Below, piece by piece: positions 12,401 through 27,400 of a DNA stretch of 64,000 nt. Location of the stretch: NCBI GenBank assembly GCA_963678675.1, contig OY783199.1, forward strand, positions 21,824,909 through 21,888,908, given 5' to 3'. Origin of the DNA: Xiphydria camelus. Its lineage: Eukaryota; Arthropoda; Insecta; Hymenoptera; Xiphydriidae. The translations under genes and the position numbers were made by a program. A model generated the notes under the pieces. That model saw only the letters and a list, made by a program, of their open reading frames with translations, did not search any database and was not told the DNA's origin. The number at the start of each line of letters is the position of its first letter. Within the stretch, counting starts at the first letter, position 1.

Positions 12401-15400
12401 AAATGATTCGAACCCCGCTTTGTTGACGTATCAAAGCCAGCGTACATATAGGCGCGCTGCCCAGCAGAAGGGCGTAGAGTGTGTAGAGTGTAAGAATGAA
12501 GCTATTTTCAGCGGTTAAAAATATATCGATATATCAAAGAACATATATGTACCAGAATATCCATTTTGAATTACTGGTAACCTGCATTCACATTGTGAAA
12601 AATAATATACATTTAAAATTTGTAAATTTTTCCATTTTTTTTAGAGGTTAGGGAAAAATTCAGTTAAAACACACGTACCACATGCTGCACTTGCTTTTGC
12701 CACTCAACAAAATCTGTTCCCTCACTGAAATCTGCCAATGACTCTCCAACTGTCTTTAAACAAGCCTTCAACACGTTGCTACTTGCTGTATCAACTGGTC
12801 GACCGTTACCCAGTTGAACTTCCCGTCTCGTTAACTCTCTTTCCCGTTCTAATTATGTCACTCAATAATTCGCGTTCTCTCTTCAGTAGTTGCAATTCTC
12901 TCTGTAACTGATCATCGTGCTCATTTGCATTCCGACCATCAACATTTAAATGAGCGAGCATTCCCTCACTTCGCAGCAGCTTCACTTGTTCACGTAAGAA
13001 TTGATTTCACGGCGGCTCACTTTTGTAGTCCCCACTTTAAAGTTCGGACGCCCCGAGTGACCCTTCTTGTCTTTAATTTTATGTTCGGTGGCGCACCTTA
13101 GGTCGGCCTGCGAACAGTGGCGATGCCGTCACGTTTTAGAGAGCAAGTTCTTTAACGCTCTTTTACGTGGAATAAAGTTTTTTGTTGATAACTTGTATAT
13201 TTCTCGACTTGTAAGAGGTGGGACTGGGTGTTTTTGTAAAAGTACCAAAAAATCGTTTTTTTTAGCGAGCTCTAGCGCCGTCACCGCTTGTCAGAAAATC
13301 AAAGATGGCCAGTGCATTTTGTAGGAAATTTTATTTACTTAAATTTTGTATTGAATGCTCATCTTCAAGAAACGTACAGTTTTTGAGATATAAGCAAAAA
13401 ACTGAAAAAAGTGCTGAAAAATTCAAATTTTTTGCGTTTTTGGCTAGAAGCCGACCTCCTACAAGGCAGCAAACTATAAATTCGGATTCAGCAGCCCCAA
13501 AAACATATAAGACCGTCGAGAAAAAAACTTCCGCAATTTTGTTACGAAATCGGCAGTTCTAAACACACATTTACTAGACTAATTACAATATTCACTCTTC
13601 GAGAAGGAAATTAGAACATTTTTTTCGATGTTTGCCTGTTACCAAATTCAGGTGATAGCAGCGGGCTGTCCTTACGCCTTGCATAATTGCACCGCCACCG
13701 AACTATCCTCTCCCATGGACCTGGAGGAACTCGGATCGAAATCGGGATCCGGTTTGATGGTGCGTTGCCTCGACGGCTACGACGGCGGACTGCCGATTCG
13801 CAGCTATCAGTTGGAGGTGGTGGGCGACGACGATGAGGGGTCGATCCTGCTGGACAAAACGGTGCCCGCAGGACCGAACGGTCCTGCCTTCGAGGTGGCC
13901 GGCCTCACCGCTGGCAAAAGCTATCGATTGTACCTCTACGCGGTGAATTCTAAAGGAAGAAGCGAGCCCGCCATCCTGGAGCCGGTCACACTGAAGGGCG
14001 TCGCCATGTATACGACGGGTGAGCGAAAAACTACGTGAAACGAATCGATATTTCAAATCCCGAGAGGATCACTCGTGAGAACTCCGCAAACAGTTGTCAA
14101 ACGGGATACGATGGATTTTTATTGACACTCCTAAGTCACTCGTTTCGATATTTTCGTGGGGGATTTTCGGATTTAGAAGAAATCCGCATTTTCAGAAGGA
14201 TATGTTGTTCGAAGATGTTCATTGTTATTTGTACCTCAACGTCCCATAATGTTAAATTATACTTACTGAGAACTAACGTATACAAGTTCAAATGACAGAT
14301 ATTGTTTTATCGTTACGAATATACGTGAGCGTCAGATATTTCAGAACGTATACAGTGTGTATTCGAGCAAGCTTGACATAGGCGATATCCCGTAGTACAC
14401 TCTAAACCGTACGCTATTAGTTGTCGATTTGAGAATGCTGTAATGATTGGTCCGAAAGGCTTAACAGCATAAGGCAAATGTTTCTGTAGAAAATCCTTGA
14501 ACCCTGTCCCTCTATCAGGCGTAAAAACATGATGGGGGCCGCATCAGGAAGAGATGTCAAACATCGTAGCATTTTGATTGTTGAAGTGGTACAACATTAG
14601 GAGTTTCGATATGTATCCCAAAAATTAAAATATTCTGCTTTTTGGCGACTATTATTATGCGTCTCATTTTCGTGATAGTAACTGGTGCACTAATTTCGGA
14701 ACGCAATAACCATAACCAATGTTTGACATTTCCCGCGTGGTCACGTGTTTACGTCTACCCGGCGAGTCAGACTTAGGGATTTTCTTTAATAGTATCTTAT
14801 GTCATTAGGCGGAAATCCGAGATTTTTTCAGACTGTGTTTAATTACATCGTAGCACGAGGTATGGCGGGAGGACGAGGCTCGCCGAAAGCCTCGTCCCTC
14901 CATCATGCCTCGTGCTACGACCGAAACACAGCCTTAAAAATCCGAGGATTTCAGCCGAAAATGACATATATTATTGTTTCTCACGAATGCCCATTTCTCA
15001 AAACAAAACAAACAGGCTCATTTCATGTTGCGCTTATCAGTTTGGAAAAAGGACCCACTTCGGACTAAGCAATCAGCCTGCAGACTCCCGGTCGGTGTCA
15101 CGCGGGAAAAACGCCACCTTGCGGTCTAACAATAGGCTGGAAAAGGCCTCGAAATGGGCATGAGTGAGGAAAAAGCTATTGTCGGGCACTGAAAGTCGTT
15201 AGAAGCAATTGTGTTGCAGCCTCGGGTCGACAATCGATGGCGTGTGGTTTACAGTATACTACTGCATATCGTCTATATCAAGTTTCCTCGAATACACACT
15301 ATATGTAGACCTAGAGTCAATGATTCTGATCGACCCGCTTCAGGGGTGACGGTATTTCATTTGGTTCTACAATATTCATCGTAATTTTCCTATATATTCC

Positions 15401-18400
15401 TTATGGAATTTGTGTTTTCGCATCAAATTGTTAGTAATTTTACCACACTTTTGGTTTGTTAAAAGCTGCCAACAGAATTTGTGAATTTAAAACAGAAATT
15501 TTTAACAGTGTACATATCATAGATGACTACTCGTATAAATTATGATTCTTGTAGAACAATGATTTTATTGTAAGGATATGCGATTCCTTGTTTTCTTATA
15601 ACTGATTTAGTATTAGTGATCGTTGAGTACTGAATTTTAACAAGAATTAAGGATAATTCAGATTACTAGGAGCGGTTTAAAGTACAAAAGCCGTCGACGC
15701 TTCTTTTTTCACTTCCACAAAAATGGGAATTCAATCAATCTCTAGTATCGTAAAGCCCGACGAAACAAAAAAGTAGAAAAGCCGTCGCTTCGAAAAAGAC
15801 TCGGACCTCGTTTCCGAAGACCCATTAGCGCGACGCAGTCGAAATCAGCCGTCCGTGATAGGCTGCGCCGGAACGACGGATATGATCGAAATTGCACAAA
15901 TAGTCCGAACCGGTGCGTCAGTATTGCAATTAGTCGGTTAACCACCCCCGATCCCACTCCTCGCGCGCGGGCTTGCGGAGGGCTGTACGGATCGCGCGCG
16001 GGGGTTGTAATGCTGAACGCAGCGCAACGCAACCGCAGCTATCGGACTCTGCGGACCTTGCAATTAACAAAACAGATTACTCTCAATCAACGAACACCTA
16101 TCCCACTTCGGGTAGGCCGCACGTTCCGTTGGCTTTTCGGAGGGCCGCAGAGCTACATACGAATTAATGCCCCTACAAACACGCACACACAATTTCCGCG
16201 ATCGACTCGTCTTCACGCGCGAAGAACTATACGTCGCGGACTGTTATTTTCAGTATCATTTCTCTTTCCACGGATATTTTCCTCGTTCGCTTCTGTTCAA
16301 GAGGAAATTCCGTTTTGGAATTATCATCGTCAAACGAACGGGCGTTCATTTGTGCCGGGTTGTAAAAATAATGCGATCATTTTTGTCTGTTCCATGTCGA
16401 CTCGACTGTGCAATTTAATTTATATTACTTATCGCTATTTGTATTCTACATTTTTCATTTTTGTTGTTCCCTTTTGGGTAGAATTAATATTTATTACGAT
16501 ATATCTACATATGTATACACGCGTGCATTATTGTACTTATTAATGAATGCATTTACAACACGTGCACGTTAATCTGGAGAGAGACAGCATTGCAATTCTT
16601 ATCACTATATTATTAGCATTAATTTTATTCGAATTTCTATTAATTGATTTTCTTTTTTTTTTATAAATTTTTGCTGTCACATGATATAGATATTTCTCAA
16701 ATTTCAAATTTCAATCTTTTAAAATGACGGAATAGGTTGGGTTCATAATTCGCATTGTTCTAGAGGCACTACATGCATTTCAGGATAAACGTACTTCTCT
16801 CCGTCTTTTACATTCTCCCTCTCTTTGTCTCTCACCCTCAAACTCAGTTTCCATTCAATTGAAAGGGTTCGAGAATTCCATTTACACCGGCTCGAGAACA
16901 GTTGCGATTATAGTAGCACCCCCCGTGGCTGCGGTGGCTCGGTTATACATAAGTACAATCGGACGTGTAAATACGAACGCGGATATATCTGAAGAGATAT
17001 GAGATGCTTGAGAAGCTTACATCCACCTCTGCTAACCCTCCACACATGTATACATAACCATGCATACCACACGCTGCCACCATTGGAAAACTATACTGTA
17101 AAACAATCTCCTACTTCGCAATTGGTAAGACTTTCGTATTTGTCCTTAACGATTAGTCACAGAAAATCGCAAGAAATATTATAACATAAGTAGATAAGCT
17201 ATAAGAGTTCTGGCCCACCTACCCCCACTCCCTGCCTGCGTGACTGGGGACTCGACCTCCCACCCCCAAAACCTCGCGGCTGGTGATGTCACGCATGCAG
17301 GTTAGGCTTGACTTGGGTAATCTCACTTTCGACACCCCCTCCCAAACCTCACCGCGGGCAATTTCGCTTTCGATATGCTTACATAACACGCGTCACCACA
17401 ATCATCCAGATAAGCTAGGAGAATTCGGCGTCACCTACCCCCACTCCCCAGCCTCGCGGCCGGCGACGCCATGCCGACACCCCCTCCCTAACCTCACCCG
17501 GACAATCTCCCTTTCGACATCCCCTCCCTAACCTCACCCGGACAATCTCCCTTTCGACACCCCCCTCCCTAACCTCACCCCGGACAATTTCGCTTTCGAT
17601 ATGCTTACATAACACGCATCACCGCAATCATGCTATCTCCAGTTGCACATTGCGCTTAGAGGATGTTGTCGAAATCATGGTGACGTCTTTGACCTTGACC
17701 TCGGGCAATCTCACTTTCGACACTCGCCCCTCGTGCAATCTTGAAACACTCGTCGACGCCTATCGTCGGTCACGTATGCGTTTTCCAACTTGTATCAAGC
17801 AATCTTATTAATTGCAGTAAGGTATTTCACGTTAATTCTCCGACACTTGCCCATGATATCAATGCTGCGGGCAAGATCGGGGAGTGGGTGGTCGAGTTCC
17901 TGGTCACGTAGGTCCCGAAAATTGGTAAGGCATTGTGCGCGTAGCACTTGGGAGAAAACTGTTTACCACGATGAGACGGTCCGGTGAAAATTGCGGTGAC
18001 GTCACGCGCGCGGGTTTCGACGAAGATCACGGTCGAAAGTGAGATTGCCCGAGGTCAAGGTCAAAGACGTCACCATGATTTCGACAACATCCTCTAAGCG
18101 CAATGTGCAACCGGAGATAGCATGATTGCGGTGACGCGTGTTATGTAAGCATATCGAAAGCGAAATTGTCCGGGGTGAGGTTTGGGAGGGGGTGTCGAAA
18201 GTGAGATTACCCAAGTCAAGCCTAACCTGCATGCGTGACATCAAGAGCCGCGAGGTTTGGGGGTGGGAAGTCGAGTCCCCGGTCATGTAGGTAGGGAGTT
18301 GGGGGTAGGTGGGCCAGAACTCTTATAGCTTATCTACTAACATATCTTATTACGTGCTTTGTGTAGTTCACTTGATGTTGAAAAAAATGATCGATGGTCA

Positions 18401-21400
18401 GGGAGAATGTACACTGCCGGTATCGAATGCAATCGGCTATTATGGTGCTATTCTGTACAAAACTCTATAAAAAGTCACATAAGAATACTGTATGACTTTA
18501 TAGAATATAGCATCTTATAAAGCTTATATTGTAGTTTCGTACAGGATAGTTCCACAAGCTTTATAAAGCGCTACATTCTATAAAGTCACATAAGAAGATG
18601 TGTAATTTTATAGAAAACGTAGCACCTTATAGAACTTACATTTTCGTAGAGAATAGCGCCATTACTTTCTGGATGAACTCCGTAGATAGTTTTTCGTGTT
18701 ATACATAAAAAAGTAAACGATACCAGATGTAATACAGAGTGTTATCCTTGAGATCATACACAGGATAATATGCAGTAAAGGGATAGGCTATACGTTATTG
18801 ACTGCATATCGGAGGGTACCGTATGATTGGTTCCGTTGATCGACACGATGGTATGCAGCCAATAACGTATAGCCTATCCCTTTACTGGATATCGTCCTAT
18901 ATACGATTTCAAGGATAACACTCCTATTACCATAGGATAACATCTGGTATCGTATAGGTATATGAAAAGTTGTTGAATCCTATATGGAGAAAAGTTTGTC
19001 GCAATCAGTTTCACATGTATTGAATAGTAGGGGGAGTTCTCCCAGTGCCGGACGATACCTAGTATCGGAAAATATAGCAATATCTTTCAAAATAATCGTA
19101 ATGAAATAAAAGTACACATGCACGCCTATACCTCATAATTAAACAGTTCCAGGCACGGAGGGTTAGTTGCTAGTGTCGTTATGTTCGTGAAGGGAACCTT
19201 TATCCCAATTTGATGTTTCCGGTACTAGAGATGCCAGTTTTTGAAACATTGAAAAATTATCAAGTCGACAAAAATTTTTCAATGTATGAGATTCATTAAT
19301 TGTGTATGCAGTATATAGTATACTTCTATATCTGTACCCCAGGATAAAAGTGTATTAAGTCCAATTTGTAAAAATTGGACTTAATACACTTTTATCCTGG
19401 GGTACAGATATATAAAATAATAATCTTTTAAGTGTCCATCACTAGGGGAACTTCCTCTATACTTTCTTCTACTGTTACAATATAATGTGGCAAGGAAACT
19501 TATATACTTACCCTCTAAAAGTCTTTTCTACTATTCAATATGAAACTGATTATCACAAACTTTTTTCCGTGAAGTCCACATCGCTAATGGTGTCTTAACA
19601 CCACTCTTAAGTTAACATCACTTTTTTTTTTACTATGTAACGGAGATTAGATCGGAAGAGGGCAGGCAGGACTGGTCTCGTTGCTTACAATCGCCTCGTC
19701 ACCGCTATATCAGATCTATCGGTACGGAATCGTGGCGCGTTCTCCCCGATCATTCTCCTTTGACCGATTAGACAAGTTTGCTGAAGGAGGGGGTACACCA
19801 ACGTCCCTGTCCATCCTCCTCCAACACCTCTCCCTCTATCAGCTTCTCCTCCGTCCTTCGCTTTCGCTTCCTCGAAGGGTGGCTATAATGGACTTGCGCG
19901 CCAACCCGAACTACATAATGGAAAGTCATTGGTAACATACGGTTGCGGGTCAACAGAGGGTTAATTCAGTTTACCGACGATTTCCAACGCGCCAACCAGG
20001 TCCCTGCCTAACCCCCGATCCGAAACGTCCCTCCTAGTCATCATCCTCCCGCGCCCCCGACACCCTCCTTCTTCCCAGTCGACCGGGCCAGTCGAGTACA
20101 AATATTGATTCGAGGACCAAATTCCCGCAGTTCTGATTTGCTGCGCGAGTGTGGCGGACTTCGGCTCCCGCGCGATTCGAGGGTCCGAACCACGAGGAGC
20201 TACATGCGACTCTCGTCGAGTCTTCCGTGTCGTCGAGTGGGGCCTCCCGTGCTTGGTTAGGAAAAAAGGAGGTGTTTGCGCTAACGTAGTAGTCTGGGTG
20301 GAAGGGTAGCGCTACGGCGAGTGCTACGGACTTTAGCCTTTTCGAGTAAGCTAAACACCCCGCGAAAAGCTCCACTCTCGCGCCTGCCTTAAGCCCCGTA
20401 ATGAAGCTTCGCGTCGCGCGTTAGAAAAAAAGAGGGGCGTGGTCGCAACGTTGACTTAATTCTCCTACGAGAGGTCGTTGCTAATGAAGAAATCCGGTCG
20501 GAAGGCATCGCGCGGACGGGAGATGCATTTTTTTCTCCCGCGCGAAAAAGTTTCTCGGCGGATGACGGAGGTGTATACGAGCGGGGTGAAAGAAAGGATG
20601 AGAAAAAAAAAAGCGTAGAAAGCAAGATAGAAACGAGAAGAAAATTACACCAGTTTCGTAATCTCTCGTTGGGTGACCCGTAGCTAGTCCATTAGGAAAA
20701 TTAACCCCCTCCGGCTGTGGCTCCCGGTTTGCCCTTCCAGTTGGAGGGTGTAACGTGTCCTCGCCCCTTTGTTGCGCGCTCTGTCTGACCTACCTTCTAC
20801 CTTTCTCTCTCTTTCTCTCTTTGTCCCTCTCCTCCTCTCTCTCCCTCTTCCTCTCCCCCCTCCATCTCTCTCTCTCTCTCTTTCTCTCGACTACGAGAAT
20901 AAGAAATAAGACAGGTTCTTCTTTAAGTCGAGTCGAAAAAAGAGGGAGAAAGGGAGAGAAAGATAAAACTGACGGGTGTTGATGGAGGCTGGAGAGAAAG
21001 GGAGGGGAGAGAGATCGAGAGAGCGAACGCGCCGAAGGTGCGAGCGCGGAGAGAGCCAGGGGTGGTGGCATACAAAGCAAAGTAAAAAGGGAGATAGAAT
21101 AAGGCGTAACGCCCGATAGAAAAGGAGCGGATCTCGCTCTCTGAATGCTAACAGGAGAGCCCGGCCATGTTTTATACCGCATCCTCCCGTCGACTCCGCG
21201 CGCTATCCTTCGACCACACCGCCCTCGATCACCCGGAGCCGCCCGCGGAAGAAGGGGTGCGCTCTTGCTCTACTATGCGCGATGGTTTTAGAATGCAATT
21301 CTTTCAAAATTGGTTTCGGGTTTCCGAGAAATTGGTTCAATTTAGGGCGAATTGCTTACGCGCGAGCCTCGGGATTATGTTCCGGAAGATGGGGGGCGAG

Positions 21401-24400
21401 AGGAGGGCTAAGGCGATCGAGTTCTCCACGCAACCTCCGAGAACTCTTCTCACGTATCCCTTTCACCACGTGTAACGTCACTAGACGCGTATCCCACTTG
21501 CCTCAGCAGCGCAATCCTTATCGTCTCCCAGACCACACAGTCCGAAAAGCAACCTTGAAGTCATTCATAGGCAGTCTCATGTCTCATTTTTTGATAACTT
21601 CAATTTCGAGTTATCCAACACAGTCATCTTTTGGATAACATGAAATCTAAGTTAACAAAAAAAGCGAGATATTACACCGAGAAAAATAATTAGGTTAAAA
21701 TGACAAAACACATCTGAACGTGTTTAATTATTCTAACCAAAATACTGGTCAGATGAACCAAGTATTTAGTTATTCTAACTAAATGTTTAGTTATTCCAAC
21801 CAAACGCTTAGTTAATCTAAACAAAAAGTGATCAATTTAACCAAATAGGTGGAGGATCCATATTTTACCAAAAAGTTTGGCTATCGTCTCCAGGACTTTG
21901 GTTAAATTCAAGTTTTCTTTCTCAGTGTAGATTGCCTATGGATGACTTCAACATGACTTTTTGGATTGTGTTGTCTGGGCTCTTCCGCCACGACGCGACG
22001 AAAACCGAAGCATAGGGATGGGGGAAGGGGTAAGGGGAGTAACCTAACTCTCGAACGGATAATCCTCGATCTTCGGTGAAGTTTCGATCATTAATTCCAA
22101 AGTGTTCGAACTCGAACGCTGCATCGCTCTCCTCCCTTGCGCGATCTCTGCCTCCCACGTTCCCTCGTCGCGCAGATCACTGTATGAACTTTCCAGAAGC
22201 TAAACTCGTCGCCTTCTCCGCTGTCCTCTCAACACTTTCATCCGCATCGCAACAAACGATGCGGCGCTAACAACATCATCCCGAGGCAACGCGTGACACC
22301 GCCACGACATCGCAAAGGATTCGCTTTCCATCCCCCCCGCCTTCCTCGTTACTCCTACATTACGGTAGGATGATCTCCGCGAAATTTTACGAGGCAAAAG
22401 TTAAATTACACGCTAGCCCATCGAGTCGCAACGGGTCGCCGGTTTATAAGCAGCCATCGGGAGTCACGATAGCGGAACGTCCAACTGTACCACCCTTTAA
22501 TTCTTACATGACTGTGAGAGCGGTCGGGTTGGGTAATAATACCCCCGCGACGAGCATTATTCCTTTTTACTGCGAGTGGAGTTTAAATCGGTCCGTTTTC
22601 CGGTGCTTGTCAAAGTCTAATCAAAGTTTAAGGGGAATTAACTGGTCGACTGCGCCGGCCCTCGAGACCGAAACAGGGCGAACAATCGTCGCTGACGATA
22701 TATCGTTGTGGTACACCGCGGTGGGATCGATGCGATTGAGTGCCGGTATTCCATCGATCGGCATTTGGTTCAGAGGATGATAAATTAGGTTTACGAGTAC
22801 TTAATCGTCGATGGAATTTATCGTCCGCGTGTCGGTAAAACGCAAAGTTTAAGCGAATCGGGAATGTTTCGTCAAGTTTTATGTACAGAGATGTTACGAT
22901 TACGTGTACGTTGCATGATTTGATTTTAAAATGATCCGGATCCACTATATTTAATGTTTTGTAAAACACGGGGTGATAAAATCAATCGTTACTATTTTGG
23001 TATCGCAAAAGAAATATTTCATGGTGTATTTTCGAAACTTGTATGCTTTTACGGCCATTGCTCATGAAATATTTTAAATAAATAATTCTTATCAAATACC
23101 TCTCAAATAAATAATTGTTATAGGTAAATACCTTTTAAATGTAATATTCTTTGAACAATTCGGACTCTCGTCACTAAAAAAGAATCTACTGTACTGCTAG
23201 AGTATCTCTTGATTCTATCGATCCATATTGGATTAATCCTACTAAAAATATATTCTGCACATACACGAAACAAATTTCTTCTACTGACGTATTATATGCA
23301 CACTTTGCGCTGCGGTGCCTTATTCAATGGCGTCATTCTAGCGGAGCGGACCGCCGTAACGAAAGAGTTATAATAATTTTGAAAAAACGTTAGTCCTTTG
23401 ACGATACCGCGTATAAAAATTTGGTTAGGGATCCAGTAGGATTCCCATAAGGAATCTTATGGAGATGATCTGCGAATGTAACGCTTACATCATAGGATCT
23501 CTATCAGGAAAGTTTGGGCCATGTCTAGACCCGTTAGGGATCTTATCAGGTGTCCCCTGCTGCAGAGGTGGTAGGTACCATTAGTTCACGAAATATCCGC
23601 AAAATCCAATCAGAGCCCCCTTAGGAATTCAATCGGAATATCCCTAATAGGGAAATGTAACGCTGCCCTTAACATATTTCTATACATGGGATCAAATACC
23701 TTCATAATATGAATAATGCGCAGTCGAGTTTCGAGGAATAAGACGATCCCGAGATGGCTTAGGAAGCCTCTCATTGGTTAGACGTTATAGCTTACGTCGA
23801 TAAGACCCCACTATGAATACCGGCTTTAGATATCACTCGCTGTCTGCATGCATAGCACCCGGTAAAGATATACCTACCTGAATATCCGCATCCACAACGA
23901 TTTGCCTCATATAGAGCGGTCGTTCGGTTGTCGCGTCATTGATCCTTCGCCGTGAAACTCTCTCCGCTCTCTCGTTCTCGTACTCCTCTCTGTCTCCTCG
24001 CTCGACATCCTTTCATTCGTACTACCCGGAACGCGAGACATTAGTGCCTTCCGGTTAATTATTGAGTACCATGGCGCACAGTCCCGGTCGTAAACGCCAA
24101 ATTAGCAACGCCATTGCTGTTTGCATTCCTACCACGAACTTCGTCATTATCACCCCCTCTCACCTCGCGTTCTCTCGCTCTTTCTCTCTATCTCTTCCTG
24201 CTCCCAACTCCTGCACTCTGTTCTCTCACCGCTTCGACATAATTCGCTCTCGGAAAAGGCGCGCGAGTGACGAGCTCTCGTCCGAGTTTCGTTATATCGA
24301 TCGTTGATTACGTTGTGATGCGTCGATAATTATTCGAAGAAGAAACTACGAAAACTATTCGTTTTCCTGTGGAATAGTTAGTTTCCTTAAAAAAAAACGA

Positions 24401-27400
24401 GTTTGTCTAAAAGCTCTCATCATATCTTGCTTCGCTTAGATGATCGTTCAGCTGAGTAAATTTTGGGGAACTGATTCACCCTCTCGCGAATAAAACTGAC
24501 GGAATTGTGAATGGAAGGAAGGTTCTCTCATTTTTCGATAAACTTCAAATCTGCTTAGTTTTAGCAAGACAATGAGAGCATTTTTTAAGGTGTCGATATA
24601 CATATATTTCAGCACTATTATACATGAACACTTACTAAAAAATTACTTACAATTATAATAACAGTTTATTCGCGTTGAACGAAAACGAACTTGGAACAGA
24701 TACTTCTTCCGTGTGAATTTTTATCTTATGTCGAAAAATGTATAGTAGGTAAATCATTTACAAATGTTTGTTGCCGTATTCATTATCTATAACGGATTAA
24801 TATAATTAATGGCGAATAAATCATTTCCCTGAATACAGAGAAACGAGAGCGGTGCTTTGGAAGCGTCAGACCCTTTTAATTTTGCAAAATTTTACCATTA
24901 TTCTCGTATCAAATGAATTTCTCCCTTTCTCCCAGTTGATAATCTCCTCGAAATAATGAAATGATACAGCGAAGCCTACAGAGGGATACACCGAAATCTG
25001 GCCAATTCTGGAAAAGTCCCCGCCTTTCGCTTTCGCCTCGGAGAAAATATGTCAAAGTCGAAACCAAGAGATAGAGATCGACCTGTCTCCGACGTTTGAC
25101 AAATGCGCGCAGAATTTGCGATTGAACAATCGGTTAGAATATCGGCCGAGTGGAAATTGGGGAAATTGGGGAGAGATAGTGCCCGAGTATATACTCACAC
25201 ACAGAGAGTATCAATATTATATCCTCCGGGGTAACGAGGAAGCGGGATAGTGTTTATACTTTGTGTATAGGTGTAAGGGTGTGATATGAGGGATGGTGCG
25301 AGATGAAGGAGAAGGGGAGATGGGAGGTTTAACGGTGGACACATCGCCGGCCCTAGGTCGAGTTGCGTTAATTGATGTAATTAGGTAATTCTCCTTGCGG
25401 CAAAGCATACCACCCAGCGCACTTTCGCGAATATATCGATATACAAGTATGTACGTCACAATGGAACACCCGGAATATTGCAACGGTGCAACGGGGGATA
25501 TAAGGGGACAGATATATTTATATACTGCACGCACCGAGTATGTAACGGCACTGCAATAGATGTATACCTTCGTTATATATATTTATTACCACCCTTCTTA
25601 AGCCGTATATGCTGAGTTTTCGTTGTGCATATATCGATGCGAGAGATGCACTCTATTATTGCACTGACAAGGAAACCCCGTGAATGTCCGCCTCCGATAT
25701 CAATGAAATTCGGTAGAGTTAAAAATGATAGAATAACAAGAGAGACCCATATTTTTCATAGCGGCTTAATTTTAGTTAAAGGAGGTCAAGTGGCTTCTCC
25801 AAATTGGACCCTTTCCGAGCTATCTCGGAAACGAAGAGAGATGCAGTAAAACTTGCAATGTACGAGTTGTTTGAATTTTAACATACAATAAGATGGCGAA
25901 AAAGAAATTGAAAAAAAAGTCTTTCTTTAACACGTTCACGCTGGTGTGAATAACCAGTGGGTCACACTTGTATGTTCCATCGGGCGGCATGTACTTAGCG
26001 CCGGCGTGAACATGTTAAAAAATATTGTTTTCACATGCAATGTTTCAAAATATTGATTTCGGTCTAAGGATAAAGCGAAGGGAATTTAATTCTTAACGCA
26101 TCCGTAGTTTTCACAAAATGTTTTCCCTCCTACCATAGAGAAATGAAATATGTAAAATAAAATGAAAACAAGTCACTACGTATGCAAAGTAAAGAAACAA
26201 AATCACTTTCTCTATTCTACCCACCGGTATCTCCCTATACGCTCGGCAGCTCCGACCGCGCAAAGCTCTAAATAGAAATTAAAAATGGAAAAAACCGTGG
26301 GAAGGAAACAAATTTTGAAAAATTCGGCTATATTAGGAATTAAATTTCCTTCAGTTTGTTCCTAGGCCAAAGTTGATATTTTGAAAAATCGGATGGCACT
26401 AAATTTTGTTTCAGACCATTTTTTTTAATTCAATTTTTATTCCGCTATCTGCATGCACGCAAAAACCAAATATTATAGATTGTATATGTAAAGTTTTACT
26501 GTATCTCTCTTCGTTTCCGAATTCCGTTTCGCTCTCTTATTTTTTAGTAAACTTGAATTCCGCCGTTTCATTCAAATCGAAGGCGGACGCCACGCTGGGT
26601 TTCCTTACAAGAGAAATGTAATTTCTTTTATTCAGCAGCCATTTCTGTAATAGAATCATTAATTTAATTTTTGGAGGGTTTCCTTTCATCGCAGTACTCT
26701 ATAGTGTGATGCACGTGAAATACGTTATCTATGTTGATACTAGTAATCAATTTTATATTGCCCTTGTAAAAAAAAAAACAGAGTATCCTGATTTTTGTTT
26801 CATAATGGCAACAGAGAAGCACTCTGTTAATTACGATTTTTTATATTACCATTACTAATTGAAATTATCCTCGACACGAGAAAGAATCCCGTACGTGATT
26901 TACGATAATTGCAATTAAAATTCCTCTTACGGAGTGGGAAATCGCTCTCCACGAGCGAATCCTTCACATGGAATCAGAAATTGACCCACTTTTCGTTTAA
27001 TTAGAATGAAATCTATCTCCGAGAAATTTATGGAGTGAAGAGTACCAGGAATCGCAAATCCTAAAATCGACCGTACATTTTAATGGGCACGATTCAACTT
27101 CGACTACCCCCACTCGAAGAAGTACTAACTAATTTTAACGAAGCATAATTTGTTCTCGTACAAAAATAACGGTTAAAGAGTAGTTCCGTAATATATCGAG
27201 CGAGCGTGTATGTTACACTCCGCCGCTATAGGGGTAGGTATAACGAGCGCAACTTCGGACGTACTCTACTCTGTTCTCGAAGTTCCGTTCCTTCAGCTGC
27301 TCGAGTAATATCGTTGTGGGAACGTCCGTCACGTACACATGCCGGATAGCAAATATTTCGTTATCGGTATTCTATCGTCCGAACGACGACTGTTTTGCGC

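Noticed and set aside
16010..16543. 177-codon open frame as a gene
   Set aside because: Composition-driven, overlapped by other frames on both strands, no domain or signal, and inside the host intron.
20755..21182. Serine/leucine- and arginine/glutamate-rich frames as proteins
   Set aside because: Products of CT/GA simple repeats read on the two strands.
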